This document shows positions 19,706 through 28,933 of a DNA stretch of 64,000 nucleotides, in pieces; position 1 is the first letter of the stretch, and each line of letters starts with the position of its first letter. A program made the position numbers and the translations under genes. This DNA is from Weeksellaceae bacterium (GTDB taxonomy: Bacteria; Bacteroidota; Bacteroidia; Flavobacteriales; Weeksellaceae): the NCBI GenBank assembly GCA_019459455.1, contig JAIBEX010000020.1, forward strand, positions 1 to 64,000, given 5' to 3'. The notes beneath the pieces were generated by a model. The model made no database searches. It was not told the origin of the DNA and worked only from the letters and a program-made list of their open reading frames with translations.

Positions 19706-21190
19706 TCATTCCTGAATACCATAGACCAAATCCTTTTTTATCATAAGGATAGATTTCTTCATATTCTCATTGAAAATTTCTTTTTCCAGACGAAGCGGCG
19801 GTGCCTGTCGGACTTCGCAGTTAGGAATGCTGCAGAATTCGCAGGTCACACCTACGTTTACCGTTTTAATGCGGTCACTTTTCGCAAAATTTATCTTTTT
19901 AAGGGAATTTGAATTAAGTAAAATCCCCAGACAGTAACTTCTGTTGGTACCGTCTGAAAACGGATTTTTCTGTGAGGTTGAAAATACAAGATACGTAAGT
20001 CCGCTGTCCTTGTAGTGGGAGATCTGGGCATCGGTAACGGTTTCGTTTTCCTTCAGATTCATCAGATTTTTTACCGCAATCCATCGTCTGCAATAGTGTT
20101 CATTCGTCGCATTGGCATGCGGTGCCTGCTGTTGGTTTAAATGGAGTTCCTTTAAAATTTCGAGTTTGTCTGAATTTTTCTTCTTGGTAAAGCAGAGATA
20201 GAATAAATCCTTTATTCCCAGTTCCTGAGGCAGGATGTTGGTCAGCCGGTAATAAAAGGTTTCCGGTGAATTGGTGAATTCGGCGATAAGGTTTTCAAAA
20301 TTCTGAGGTTCCCATTCATCAGCTTTAAAAAATTGGGTGATTTTCTCCGTTAGAATTCCCTTATGAATCAGCAAACACCCCGCAAAATAAGAAGCGTAAT
20401 AATTGTTGAGCAGTTCCTCGAAACTCGTAAAATCCAGCCAGGAGTAGGTGTTAGGTCTTGGGTGGAGTTTTAGAACGTTATAGCCGATCTCTTTGGCAAA
20501 TATGAAAGTTTTCTGGTCTTCGTCCAGGAGTTCATTTAGAAGGAGGAGCCGTTGTTCCGGGATAAAAAGTGACCGCAGTTTGCCGGTAGCACCGTACGTT
20601 TCAAAATCAAGCTGGCGGATTTCGTACATAAACTGTTCGCTCAGAATTTTTTCCAAGTCTGCCGATCCTGGTTTTAAGGGGAGCACCTGTTCGCGCGCAT
20701 ATTCCGAAGCTTTTTCCTCTATTGCGGGGAAATAATTGTCATACAGTTCCTGAAAACTGCGGACTACCGCAAAATAGAACCGTTCCTTGCTCAGGTTGTA
20801 GTTTTTGGATATCTCAATAAGGGTATTCACGAAAGCAGTCACCTTTTTCGGTGCGTCACTGATGATGCTGATGAGGTTGTTTTTGCTGATCCCGAAAAGT
20901 TCCAGCGGAATTTCCTTAAAGAAATCGGACTGTATGATTTCAACAATCGGGGAGAGGCTTTTGTCAAGCTTCGTTGAGACCAGATCGTTGTACGGGCAGT
21001 TCAGCGCGGCTGCAAGTTGGGCGATTTTGTCGTGTTTCGGATATTTTTTGCCGTTTTCAATCTCGTTGAGGTAGGACTTGGAAAGGCCGGTCAGATTCGA
21101 AAGATCCTGAAGCGAAAGATTTTTCTTTTGCCGGTACTGTTTCATTTTCAGTCCGAAAACGGTTCTGATGAATTCGCCGTCATGCATCAT
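19706..21190 (-). CDS. RamB/ScfR-like XRE transcriptional regulator, divergent from the glyoxylate shunt genes
   Basis: 494 aa. The helix-turn-helix lies at about residues 15-70 (KKNLSLQDLSNLTGLSKSYLNEIENGKKYP). The middle is an ImmA/IrrE-type domain whose HExxH is degenerate: AKEIGYN at 232-238, so both metal-binding His are lost and protease activity is unlikely. The C-terminus has CEFCSIPNCEVRQAPP (450-465), like the CxxCxxxxC...PP element of DUF2083 in RamB/ScfR regulators. RamB controls aceA and aceB in Corynebacterium and other ScfR proteins respond to short acyl-CoAs. Its position divergent from aceB-aceA therefore suggests the same job here, sensing acetyl- or propionyl-CoA; this is inference. 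Confidence 0.85.
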   Translation of the reverse strand: MMHDGEFIRTVFGLKMKQYRQKKNLSLQDLSNLTGLSKSYLNEIENGKKYPKHDKIAQLAAALNCPYNDLVSTKLDKSLSPIVEIIQSDFFKEIPLELFGISKNNLISIISDAPKKVTAFVNTLIEISKNYNLSKERFYFAVVRSFQELYDNYFPAIEEKASEYAREQVLPLKPGSADLEKILSEQFMYEIRQLDFETYGATGKLRSLFIPEQRLLLLNELLDEDQKTFIFAKEIGYNVLKLHPRPNTYSWLDFTSFEELLNNYYASYFAGCLLIHKGILTEKITQFFKADEWEPQNFENLIAEFTNSPETFYYRLTNILPQELGIKDLFYLCFTKKKNSDKLEILKELHLNQQQAPHANATNEHYCRRWIAVKNLMNLKENETVTDAQISHYKDSGLTYLVFSTSQKNPFSDGTNRSYCLGILLNSNSLKKINFAKSDRIKTVNVGVTCEFCSIPNCEVRQAPPLRLEKEIFNENMKKSILMIKKDLVYGIQE

Positions 21191-21246
21191 TTATGCTGAA
21201 TTAAAATTTATAATCTTTCTAAATAGTTTCGGAAAACCGATGGATG

Positions 21247-21254
21247 CAAAGTTA
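21247..21254 (-). promoter_or_regulatory. -7 element for the RamB-like regulator (TAACTTTG)
   Basis: CAAAGTTA on the plus strand reads TAACTTTG on the minus strand, 56 nt before the regulator start codon at 21190. Confidence 0.5.
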
Positions 21255-21271
21255 TAGAAAATTTAACAGTT

Positions 21272-21282
21272 GTTCGCATAAT
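21272..21282. promoter_or_regulatory. Operator-like half site near the regulator promoter
   Basis: GTTCGCATAAT resembles one arm (GTTCGCTAAT) of the nearby palindrome with one inserted base. It lies about 18 bp upstream of the regulator -7 element, a place suited to autoregulation. Confidence 0.4.
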
Positions 21283-21296
21283 TGTTTTCTAATTTA

Positions 21297-21316
21297 ATTA
21301 GCGAACGTTCGCTAAT
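21297..21316. promoter_or_regulatory. Perfect 20-bp palindrome, candidate operator for aceB-aceA
   Basis: ATTAGCGAAC followed directly by its exact reverse complement GTTCGCTAAT. It covers the expected -33 region of the aceB promoter (-7 at 21334), so a bound protein would block RNA polymerase. No T-run follows, so it is not a terminator. The divergent RamB-like regulator is the obvious candidate ligand. Confidence 0.7.
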
Positions 21317-21333
21317 AGTGAAAAAATTTATTT

Positions 21334-21341
21334 TAGCTTTG
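21334..21341 (+). promoter_or_regulatory. -7 element for aceB-aceA (TAGCTTTG)
   Basis: TAGCTTTG fits TAnnTTTG and lies 28 nt before the aceB ATG, just downstream of the palindrome. Confidence 0.6.
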
Positions 21342-21369
21342 TCCATGAATTCATTAAATATCAGGCAGC

Positions 21370-22947
21370 ATGGAAACATCAATTCAGTTTAAGATTCTTG
21401 CAACAGAGCAATACAGGGATATCTTTTTGCCGGAACTCACCGACTTTTTATCCGAACTACATTCGCGGTTTGATGAAGAAAGAAAAAATTTATTGAATGC
21501 CAGGAAAATGGTCCATGTCGAATTTGATCATCACCAATTGCCTGTGTTTTTGCCCGAAACCGAAGGAATACGAACCGGTAATTGGGTATGCAGTCCGCTT
21601 CCCGATGATTTGTTGGATAGAAGGGTAGAGATTACCGGTCCCGTGGAACGCAAGATGATTATCAACGCGCTGAATTCAGGAGCCTCCACTTTTATGGCCG
21701 ATTTCGAGGACAGCAATTCGCCCACCTGGGAAAACTGCATGGAAGGACAGAGAAATCTTACGGAGGCAGTAAGCCGGACTATCGGCTTTGAAAATGAGAG
21801 TGGCAAAAAATATGAATTGTGCGAGAAAACTGCAGTTCTTTTGGTTCGTCCGAGAGGTTTGCATCTGGAAGAAACGAATATTGAGATTGAGGGACAGCCC
21901 GCATCCGGTTCGCTGGTTGATTTTGGAATTTATTTTTTCCGGAATGCAAAGAAACTTATAGAAAACGGAAGCGGACCTTATTTTTATCTTCCCAAACTGG
22001 AACATTATAAGGAAGCCCGCTGGTGGAATGAGGTCTTTAAATTTTCTCAGGATTATTTGAAGATTCCGCAAGGGACTATTAAAGCTACGGTGCTTATCGA
22101 AACCATTACGGCGGCTTTTCAGCTCGATGAAATTTTATATGAACTGAAAGAGCACAGTGCCGGACTGAATTGTGGACGGTGGGATTATATCTTTTCCTAC
22201 ATCAAGAAATTCAGAAATCTCCCGGAATTTCTTGTTCCCGACAGAGATCAGGTGACCATGACCTCACCATTTATGAGCGCGTACTCAAAACGGGTCATTC
22301 AGGTCTGCCATAAAAGAAATGTACATGCCATGGGCGGAATGGCTGCGCAGATACCTGTAAAAAATAATGAAGAGGAAAACAAAACGGCTTATGGAAAAGT
22401 TCGTGCCGATAAAGAACGCGAGGTAAAAAACGGCCACGACGGAACCTGGGTCGCCCATCCCGGGTTGGTGCCGGTCGCAAAAAAAATATTTGACGAACTG
22501 ATGCCTGGGAAAAACCAAATCCACAATAAGTTTGAGGAGTACAACATTTCTGAGGGGGACTTGCTTGAGATTCCGAAAGGAACCATCACTGAAAACGGGG
22601 TCCGGAAAAACATCAATGTGGGGATTCTTTATATCGAGTCCTGGCTCATGGGTGTGGGCGCTGCAGCGCTTTACAATCTGATGGAAGATGCAGCAACTGC
22701 CGAAATCTCCCGGACTCAGGTTTGGCAATGGCTTAAAAATGAAGCCAGGTTGGAGGATGGCAGGACCTTATTACCGGGTTTGGTTTTGAGATGGCAGGAA
22801 GAAGAACTCACAAAGATTAAAGAATACGTTGGTGAAGAGCGCTATGAGAACGGAAAATTCAAACTGGCGGCCGAAATTTTCGACGAACTGGTTTTGAACG
22901 ATCATTTTGAAGAATTCCTGACCCTGAAAGCCTATTCATTTATATAA
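21370..22947 (+). CDS. aceB: Malate synthase A
   Basis: 525 aa, the size of malate synthase A. Condenses glyoxylate with acetyl-CoA to malate in the glyoxylate shunt. [44 protein letters not shown] and [12 protein letters not shown] are conserved family blocks, and [19 protein letters not shown] near the C-terminus is typical. The intergenic gap to aceA is 20 bp, so they form an operon. Expression is likely controlled at the upstream palindrome, allowing growth on acetate or fatty acids. Confidence 0.98.
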   Translation: METSIQFKILATEQYRDIFLPELTDFLSELHSRFDEERKNLLNARKMVHVEFDHHQLPVFLPETEGIRTGNWVCSPLPDDLLDRRVEITGPVERKMIINALNSGASTFMADFEDSNSPTWENCMEGQRNLTEAVSRTIGFENESGKKYELCEKTAVLLVRPRGLHLEETNIEIEGQPASGSLVDFGIYFFRNAKKLIENGSGPYFYLPKLEHYKEARWWNEVFKFSQDYLKIPQGTIKATVLIETITAAFQLDEILYELKEHSAGLNCGRWDYIFSYIKKFRNLPEFLVPDRDQVTMTSPFMSAYSKRVIQVCHKRNVHAMGGMAAQIPVKNNEEENKTAYGKVRADKEREVKNGHDGTWVAHPGLVPVAKKIFDELMPGKNQIHNKFEEYNISEGDLLEIPKGTITENGVRKNINVGILYIESWLMGVGAAALYNLMEDAATAEISRTQVWQWLKNEARLEDGRTLLPGLVLRWQEEELTKIKEYVGEERYENGKFKLAAEIFDELVLNDHFEEFLTLKAYSFI

Positions 22948-22967
22948 AATCATCAAACCCAAATACA

Positions 22968-24254
22968 ATGAAAAATCAAGAACAAATCCAGAATCTGGAA
23001 AAAGACTGGCTGGAAAACCCTAGATGGGATGGTATCAAGAGACCTTATTCCGCCGTAGAAGTATTAAAATTGAGAGGTTCTTACCAACTCGATTACACCA
23101 TCGCAAAACTGATGTCCGAAAAATTATGGCAACAGCTTACCACTCAGGATTTCGTGGCCGGATTAGGTGCCCTCACCGGAAACCAGGCAGTGCAGGAAGT
23201 TGATGCCGGTCTCGAAGCCATTTATCTGTCCGGATGGCAGGTGGCGGCAGATGCCAACCTTTCCGGAGAAATGTACCCGGATCAGAGTCTTTATCCAGCG
23301 AATTCTGTCCCAAGTGTGGTGAAAAGGATTAACAGTGCCTTGCTGAGGGCGGACCAAATTCAGTCAGTGAATGGTGTAGAAGAATCAGAAAAGAAAGAAT
23401 ACCTCGTTCCAATTGTGGCAGATGCTGAAGCGGGTTTTGGCGGGAACCTGAATGCCTACGAACTCATGAAGCAGATGATTGAAGCGGGTGCGGCCGGAGT
23501 CCATTTCGAAGACCAGCTTTCTTCCGCGAAAAAGTGCGGCCACTTGGGTGGAAAAGTTTTAGTTCCCACCCAGGAAGCCATCAACAAACTCATTGCAGCG
23601 CGTCTTGCAGCCGATGTGTGCGGAGTTCCTGCCATAGTGGTGGCAAGAACCGATGCCGATGCGGCCGATTTACTGACCTCAGACATCGATGCACGCGACC
23701 AAAAATTTGTGACAGGAAAAAGAACCACCGAAGGTTTTTTTGAAGTGAATAATGGGGTAGACCAAGGCATCGACCGGGGTCTTTCATACGCGCCATACGC
23801 CGATCTGATCTGGATGGAAACCTCCAATCCTGACCTGGATTATGCCAGGAAATTTGCAGAAGGCATCCACGCAAAATTCCCCGGAAAAATGTTGGCGTAC
23901 AACTGTTCCCCATCCTTCAACTGGGCGGCGAAACTGTCGGTTCCGGAGATGGAAACCTTTCGAGAAGAACTGGCGAAAATGGGTTATAAATTCCAGTTCA
24001 TCACGCTTGCCGGCTTCCATGCCTTAAATACCTCGATGTTTGAACTGGCTTTGGCTTACAAAAGACGAGGGATGGCCGGGTACAGCGAACTTCAGGAAAG
24101 GGAATTTGCTTTGCAGAAAGAAGGATTCCGTGCGGTGAAACACCAGAATTTTGTAGGAACTTCCTATTTTGATGCACTGCAAACCGTCATCACTTCCGGG
24201 AATTCCTCTGTAGTGGCGATGAAAGATTCCACCGAGGCCGCACAGTTCCATTAA
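22968..24254 (+). CDS. aceA: Isocitrate lyase
   Basis: 428 aa. Cleaves isocitrate to succinate and glyoxylate, the first glyoxylate-shunt step. The active-site signature [18 protein letters not shown] (Cys near residue 188) is intact. [29 protein letters not shown] and YNCSPSFNW are further catalytic blocks. Second gene of the aceB-aceA operon and followed by a strong terminator. Confidence 0.99.
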   Translation: MKNQEQIQNLEKDWLENPRWDGIKRPYSAVEVLKLRGSYQLDYTIAKLMSEKLWQQLTTQDFVAGLGALTGNQAVQEVDAGLEAIYLSGWQVAADANLSGEMYPDQSLYPANSVPSVVKRINSALLRADQIQSVNGVEESEKKEYLVPIVADAEAGFGGNLNAYELMKQMIEAGAAGVHFEDQLSSAKKCGHLGGKVLVPTQEAINKLIAARLAADVCGVPAIVVARTDADAADLLTSDIDARDQKFVTGKRTTEGFFEVNNGVDQGIDRGLSYAPYADLIWMETSNPDLDYARKFAEGIHAKFPGKMLAYNCSPSFNWAAKLSVPEMETFREELAKMGYKFQFITLAGFHALNTSMFELALAYKRRGMAGYSELQEREFALQKEGFRAVKHQNFVGTSYFDALQTVITSGNSSVVAMKDSTEAAQFH

Positions 24255-24292
24255 GAGAATCCCAGAAAAAGTAATTAAATTATTGTTGTTAG

Positions 24293-24326
24293 AAGATCCT
24301 TCCATTTTCAGTGGAGGGATCTTTTT
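24293..24326 (+). terminator. Rho-independent terminator after aceA
   Basis: AAGATCCTTCCA (24293-24304) pairs with TGGAGGGATCTT (24312-24323) with one wobble, followed by a T-run. Confidence 0.88.
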
Positions 24327-24426
24327 GGTCGTGTCTTTTCCATTGCTGTCTTGCCACGAAAAGACGAAATTAGTTTTCAGGAAAATCGCCCAATCACCAA
24401 ATCATTACATTATCACCTCAAAATCT

Positions 24427-24434
24427 TATCTTTG
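24427..24434 (+). promoter_or_regulatory. -7 element, near-leaderless, for queD
   Basis: TATCTTTG, then CCAA, then ATG at 24439. Confidence 0.6.
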
Positions 24435-24438
24435 CCAA

Positions 24439-24885
24439 ATGATTAGAATCACCAAAATCTTCACTTTTGAAACAGCCCATGTCCTCTACAATTACGACGG
24501 TAAATGCAAAAACATGCACGGGCATTCATACAAACTGTTCGTGACCGTAAAGGGAAATCCAGTCAACGTTCTGGAAAACCCAAAGAACGGAATGGTTGTG
24601 GATTTTGGTGATATAAAGGACATCGTGAAATCAGAGATCATCGATGTTTGGGACCATGCGGTATTGCTTAATGCTGGTTCGCCCCACAGAGATTTGGGCG
24701 AAGACCTGGAACAGAAAGGCCACAAGGTGATTTTCTGTAATTTCCAGCCCACCTGCGAAAACATGCTCTATGAAATTGCTGAAAAGGTAAAAGGCAAACT
24801 TCCGGAGGATGTTTCGCTGGCCTATCTCAAACTTCACGAAACCGAAAACTCTTACGGTGAGTGGTTTGCGGAGGAGAACCTTTAA
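24439..24885 (+). CDS. queD: 6-pyruvoyl tetrahydropterin synthase / QueD family protein
   Basis: 148 aa. The family makes 6-carboxytetrahydropterin for queuosine synthesis. Zinc-ligand histidines are in FETAHVLYNYDGKCKNMHGHSYK (HGHSY), the active-site Cys is in the same segment, DHAVLL and the C-terminal LHETENSYGEW complete the pattern. An upstream in-frame extension to 24283 exists but runs through the aceA terminator; the promoter 4 nt before 24439 fixes the start. The product could instead serve another pterin route, since no other queuosine genes are nearby. Confidence 0.9.
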   Translation: MIRITKIFTFETAHVLYNYDGKCKNMHGHSYKLFVTVKGNPVNVLENPKNGMVVDFGDIKDIVKSEIIDVWDHAVLLNAGSPHRDLGEDLEQKGHKVIFCNFQPTCENMLYEIAEKVKGKLPEDVSLAYLKLHETENSYGEWFAEENL

Positions 24886-24983
24886 CCACAGCGACCTAGC
24901 TATAGCACAGCGGAGGAGGAATTTTCTCCGATAACACTTTGAAAAACCGAGATTATCGTGGTATAAAAAATTAATAATCTTTT

Positions 24984-25751
24984 GTGAATAAAATAGACCT
25001 TCTTCCAAATAGAAAAATATATTTCGCTTCCGACCAGCACTTCGGCGCTCCCAACCCCAGGGAGAGCAAGGTTCGTGAAGAGAAATTCATCCGCTGGCTC
25101 GACTCAATAAAAGCCGACGCGCAGGTTCTTTTTTTGATGGGGGATCTCTTTGATTTCTGGCACGAATGGAACCACGTAATCCCAAAAGGATATGTGCGCG
25201 TCCTGGGAAAACTCGCCGAGATGAAAGATTCCGGAATTGAACTGTACATGTTTGTCGGAAACCACGATCTGTGGATGAAGAGTTATTTTGAAGACGAAAT
25301 AGGCTGTACCGTTTTTTTCGACAAGAAGTATTTTGAGATCGGCGGGAAAAATTTCCTGCTGGCCCATGGTGACGGGCTTGGTCCGGGAGACAAGGGCTAT
25401 AAAAGGATGAAAAAACTTTTTACCAATCCTCTGGCGCAGTGGGGTTTCAAGTGGCTCCATCCCGATATTGCGATGAAAGTCGCACTCTATTTTTCCCAAA
25501 AAAACAAAATGATTTCCGGCGAGGAAGACAAGGAATTTCTGGGTGAAGACAAAGAGTTTCTCATCATTTACTCCAAAGAAAAACTTCAAACAGAGAAGAT
25601 CGATTACTTCATCTACGGACACCGGCATTTGCCGATGGTTCTGGATTTGGAAGGTAAAGCCAAATACATCAATCTTGGGGACTGGATTTCGTATTTTACG
25701 TATGGCGTTTTGGGTGAGGAGGGGTTCAAATTGAAAACTTTTGAAAATTAA
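24984..25751 (+). CDS. UDP-2,3-diacylglucosamine diphosphatase-like metallophosphoesterase (LpxH type)
   Basis: 255 aa, probable GTG start. All calcineurin-type metal motifs are present: SDQHFG (D-x-H), GDLFDFW, GNHDLW, AHGDGLG and GHRHLP. This set and the length fit LpxH, which cleaves UDP-diacylglucosamine to lipid X in lipid A synthesis at the inner membrane face. Flavobacteria are Gram-negative, so the step is expected. It lies ~100 bp after queD on the same strand. Confidence 0.87.
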   Translation: MNKIDLLPNRKIYFASDQHFGAPNPRESKVREEKFIRWLDSIKADAQVLFLMGDLFDFWHEWNHVIPKGYVRVLGKLAEMKDSGIELYMFVGNHDLWMKSYFEDEIGCTVFFDKKYFEIGGKNFLLAHGDGLGPGDKGYKRMKKLFTNPLAQWGFKWLHPDIAMKVALYFSQKNKMISGEEDKEFLGEDKEFLIIYSKEKLQTEKIDYFIYGHRHLPMVLDLEGKAKYINLGDWISYFTYGVLGEEGFKLKTFEN

Positions 25752-25815
25752 CCACTTGTAATACATTTAGATCAGAAAGTTTTTTCTTCTTGTAAGAATT
25801 TCATCCACTATTATA

Positions 25816-26802
25816 ATGCAAAACATCTTCAACATACAGACAGAATCTATTTTCCGGCAGAAATGCCTGGAAACATTCCGCTATCAGTATGAAAATGTGG
25901 AGGTCTACCACAGATTTGTGGATTATTTGAATATTGATCCAAATACGGTTGATACTGTGAATAAAATTCCATTCCTTCCGGTTGAAATGTTCAAGAACCA
26001 TAAGGTTTTGAACCGGAAAATGAGCACGGACCTGTTCTTCCAGAGCTCGGGCACGACCCGGATGAACCTCTCCAGGCATTGGATTGCCGATGCAAACATT
26101 TATCAGGAAAGTATTTACAGGAGTTTTGAACAGTTTATCGGGCCACCGGAAGATTACATTTTCCTTGGGTTGCTGCCGAGTTATCTTGAAAAACAAAATT
26201 CCTCATTGATTTACATGGTCGATTTCCTGATGACAAAATCAGCAAAACCCGAAAATGGCTACTTTCTTTACAACCACGCTGAGTTATCTCAGCTTTTAAA
26301 ACAACTTTCCCGGCAAAATAAAAAGGTAATTCTCTTCGGAGTTTCCTTTGCTTTACTCGATTATTTGGATTTCTGTAATGATCACTCAATCGATCACTCA
26401 ATCACTCAATCATTTACTGTAATCGAAACCGGCGGTATGAAAGGCCGGAAAGAGGAAATGACGAAAGATGAACTGCTGAAGATTCTGCAAAAAGGTTTTG
26501 AAACCGACAAGATCTATTCGGAATATTCTATGGCTGAACTGCTGTCCCAGGCCTATTCCCTTGGTAATAATATTTACGAAAGTCCTGCCTGGATGCGCGT
26601 CCTCATACGGAATACGGAAGACCCGTTTTCTTACGTTGAAGAGGGAAGGACCGGCGCCATCAACATCATAGACCTGGCAAACATCCATTCCTGCAGTTTT
26701 ATTGCGACCCAGGATTTGGGTAAGTCATTTGCCGGAAAATTTCAGGTTTTAGGGCGCATTGACCATTCCGATATCCGCGGCTGTAGTTTGCTGGTATCTT
26801 AA
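25816..26802 (+). CDS. LuxE/PaaK-like acyl-protein synthetase
   Basis: 328 aa. Resembles the LuxE family (acyl-protein synthetase; ANL superfamily). FFQSSGTTRMNLSRHWI is the phosphate-binding loop, VIETGGMKGRKEEMTKDEL and YSEYSMAELLSQAYS are conserved nucleotide-site segments. There are no lux genes nearby, so bioluminescence is not implied; a role in activating an acyl or aryl acid for a surface polymer or secondary product is possible. It contains a short in-frame tandem repeat (DHSI units). Confidence 0.85.
   Translation: MQNIFNIQTESIFRQKCLETFRYQYENVEVYHRFVDYLNIDPNTVDTVNKIPFLPVEMFKNHKVLNRKMSTDLFFQSSGTTRMNLSRHWIADANIYQESIYRSFEQFIGPPEDYIFLGLLPSYLEKQNSSLIYMVDFLMTKSAKPENGYFLYNHAELSQLLKQLSRQNKKVILFGVSFALLDYLDFCNDHSIDHSITQSFTVIETGGMKGRKEEMTKDELLKILQKGFETDKIYSEYSMAELLSQAYSLGNNIYESPAWMRVLIRNTEDPFSYVEEGRTGAINIIDLANIHSCSFIATQDLGKSFAGKFQVLGRIDHSDIRGCSLLVS
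26380..26411 (+). repeat. 12-bp tandem repeat inside the LuxE-like gene
   Basis: GATCACTCAATC occurs twice in tandem (26380-26391, 26392-26403) followed by a partial copy ACTCAATC. The unit is a multiple of three, so copy changes would stay in frame; it encodes DHSI repeats in a loop. Confidence 0.85.
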
Positions 26803-26815
26803 TTTGATTACGCAC

Positions 26816-27355
26816 ATGCTAAAGATAGAAGAACTCACCTATAATTTTATTGCTCATTTTTATGATTTTGAGAAGGATCTGGTCCTGACCAACCATTTCC
26901 ACTCCGATTGGGAAGCGGATATTTTGGTTGTTGATGTCGAAGGTTTAAGTCATGAGTTTGAAATCAAGTACTCAAAGAGCGATTTCAGTAATGATTTCAA
27001 AAAAAAATACGAGAATGCCATAACCAGGGAAAAGTTCCTGAAACACGACAAGATTTCGTGCGGCGATTATATCTGCAACCGGTTCAGTTTTCTCTTACCC
27101 ATGGGGTTGATTGAGCCCGAAAAGATTCCCGGACACTGTGGGATCATCGAGTTTTATCACAATCCAGACACCTGGGAAACCACTTTTTATGAAGTCCGCA
27201 AGCCCCGGAAAGTCCATGAGGAAAAATTCTGGAATTTGGTAGACAAGGATTTTATGCTGAAGATGATGGCGCGCAACCTCTACTTCAAAAAGTTGGAAGT
27301 GAAAGGTAAACTGGAGGAGCTCATTCTTCCTCCCAAATACACCCATAAAAAATAA
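26816..27355 (+). CDS. Putative PD-(D/E)XK-type nuclease-like protein, resembling MmcB
   Basis: 179 aa from the ATG at 26816 (an earlier in-frame start at 26759 would overlap the LuxE-like gene). DWEADILVVDVEGLSHEFEIKYSKSDFSNDF has an acidic residue, a beta hairpin and ExK, spaced as in PD-(D/E)XK nucleases, and recalls the MmcB DNA-repair family (ADxx..VEIKxSxxDF). FSFLLPMGLI follows as in that family. Activity is unproven. It starts 13 bp after the LuxE-like gene. Confidence 0.55.
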   Translation: MLKIEELTYNFIAHFYDFEKDLVLTNHFHSDWEADILVVDVEGLSHEFEIKYSKSDFSNDFKKKYENAITREKFLKHDKISCGDYICNRFSFLLPMGLIEPEKIPGHCGIIEFYHNPDTWETTFYEVRKPRKVHEEKFWNLVDKDFMLKMMARNLYFKKLEVKGKLEELILPPKYTHKK

Positions 27356-27540
27356 CCGCTCAACTTAGATGGTTATTGTTCTTAAACTTGATACCTACTC
27401 TGGCAGTTTTTCATTAACTTGCAGTAAATTTATGACCTATTTTATATTCAGTTACTGACTTTTTATGTTATTTGAGTGCACAGTTTTGCACGGGTTTTGT
27501 TGATGTTGAGCATTTAAGAAAACATTATCTTTACCGTAAA

Positions 27541-28263
27541 ATGCAGCATATGGGCTCAAATAAATTTAAAATCATTCTTTGGTCACTGGGCATCTTACTG
27601 GTGGTTTTTTTAGGCTTTTTTCTTTATCAGATGACCCAGGCGGAGTCCTTCAATTCCATGATGACCGTTTTAATGCTTCTGCTGGGACTTTTGTTGGGCG
27701 GAGTGATTGCCTTTTTAGCTTCAAAGAAACTGACTTCACAACCGCCTGTGGTAACTGAAAGTTCCCACACGATTGCAGAAAGCATGCGTAAAGTCTTCAA
27801 GATCGTTTCCGCCGAGGGACAGTTCCAGGAAATTTATAACTATGAGGAATCCACCAAGCTCTTTAACTTCATCCCCTCAAAAAAGAAAGCCCTTGTCATT
27901 GTTCAGGCAAAAATCCTTGTCGGCTACGATTTTGAAAAGCTGAAATGGGAAGTGGATGAACTCAGCAGGAAGGTGAAACTCATCGATTTTCCACCTCCCG
28001 AAATCCTTTCTACAGAAACGGATTATAAATATTACAATATGGAAGAGCAATTTTTCAACCTGTTCAGTAAGGACGATCTTGCAAAAATTCAACAGAACAG
28101 TAAACAGCAGGTCATAGAAGCCGCTAAAAAATCACATTTGCCGGAAGTAGCTGCAGAGCAGATGCGTATGTTAATGACAGAACTTCTGAGTTCCAAAAAT
28201 TTCCTTCTGGAAAATCCTGCGACCATCACAGAAAACAGCAAACGCCTTGAAATGAAGATATAG
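27541..28263 (+). CDS. DUF4230 domain membrane-anchored protein
   Basis: About 240 aa. Two hydrophobic helices at the N-terminus (FKIILWSLGILLVVFLGFFLYQM and MTVLMLLLGLLLGGVIAFLA) precede a soluble domain with ALVIVQAKILVGYDFEKLKWEVDELSRKVKLIDFPPPEIL, the DUF4230 signature. Function unknown. The ATG at 27541 is chosen because a TATCTTTA element lies ~8 nt before it and the residues encoded upstream look non-conserved. Confidence 0.82.
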   Translation: MQHMGSNKFKIILWSLGILLVVFLGFFLYQMTQAESFNSMMTVLMLLLGLLLGGVIAFLASKKLTSQPPVVTESSHTIAESMRKVFKIVSAEGQFQEIYNYEESTKLFNFIPSKKKALVIVQAKILVGYDFEKLKWEVDELSRKVKLIDFPPPEILSTETDYKYYNMEEQFFNLFSKDDLAKIQQNSKQQVIEAAKKSHLPEVAAEQMRMLMTELLSSKNFLLENPATITENSKRLEMKI

Positions 28264-28407
28264 TATTCTGTAAATAATTGATAATAAATCCATTGTCTTG
28301 ATTTTAAAAATTATGTAATTTTTTGATATTAATGTTGTAAAGCTTTCAGTTTCGGCAATTCTGATATTTGAATCTGTAATTTTTTCAATCAGATTCCAGA
28401 ACTTGCA

Positions 28408-28812
28408 ATGAAAAAGTTGTTTAATCTCCTTCTCATATTTACAAGCTTTGTTATGTACGCCCAGGTGAACCGGTACGCGTCTTTCGCAGTATCGAACAGT
28501 GAGCGTTCGGATTTTTTAGTTGATATGGAGGAGGATAACCCTGATAATCGTGACTTCAATACTTTTATACATCTGTATATTTCTTCACACCTTAATGATG
28601 CTGAAATAAAAGGGCAGGGCAAATCAGAAACAGTGCTGGTACTGAAGTTTGCAGACAACGGAACGCTTCGCATGGCTGCAACGACCGGGCGGAACACCTC
28701 ACTTAATAACGCGGTTCTAAAAATTTTTAAACACCGGGCGGGAAAAAGATTCAGGAATATGCCTGCACTCCATGCGCATCAGTTCCGCATACCAATTACG
28801 CTGCTACATTAA
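28408..28812 (+). CDS. Small secreted protein, TonB C-terminal-like
   Basis: 134 aa with signal peptide (MKKLFNLLLIFTSFVMYAQ). The rest (VLVLKFADNGTLRMAATTGRNTSLNNAVLKIFKHRAGKRF...FRIPITLLH) has the strand-helix-strand rhythm of TonB C-terminal or energy-transducer-like domains in Bacteroidetes, but lacks a proline-rich linker. I cannot name a function. It is followed by a terminator, so it is likely monocistronic. Confidence 0.6.
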   Translation: MKKLFNLLLIFTSFVMYAQVNRYASFAVSNSERSDFLVDMEEDNPDNRDFNTFIHLYISSHLNDAEIKGQGKSETVLVLKFADNGTLRMAATTGRNTSLNNAVLKIFKHRAGKRFRNMPALHAHQFRIPITLLH

Positions 28813-28832
28813 TTATAAATAAACTATTTAGG

Positions 28833-28862
28833 AAAGCCGCTCTGATTTTCAGGCGGCTTTTT
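28833..28862 (+). terminator. Rho-independent terminator
   Basis: AAAGCCGC (28833-28840) pairs with GCGGCTTT (28853-28860), with CTGA/TCAG pairing inside, then TT. Confidence 0.88.
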
Positions 28863-28887
28863 ATTCGTTAAAGTCCTTCAAAATCAC

Positions 28888-28895
28888 TACTTTTG
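28888..28895 (+). promoter_or_regulatory. -7 element for the ABC-F gene (TACTTTTG)
   Basis: TACTTTTGC, 38 nt upstream of the ABC-F ATG at 28934. Confidence 0.6.
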
Positions 28896-28933
28896 CAGCC
28901 GGAAAAAACTTCACATTAAATCCATCACAAGTT

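Noticed and set aside
19706-21190. Active ImmA/IrrE protease in the RamB-like regulator
   Set aside because: Both His of HExxH are replaced (AKEIGYN), so catalysis is unlikely.
22285-22728. Long antisense reading frames, for example within aceB and other genes
   Set aside because: They lie opposite well-supported genes, lack family motifs and promoters, and have compositions expected from codon shadowing.
26380-26411. Tandem repeat in the LuxE-like gene as a phase-variation switch
   Set aside because: The unit is 12 bp, so changes in copy number stay in frame and would not turn the gene off.
25816-26802. Bioluminescence function for the LuxE-like protein
   Set aside because: No luxA, luxB, luxC or luxD is nearby; the family is used in other acyl-activation roles.
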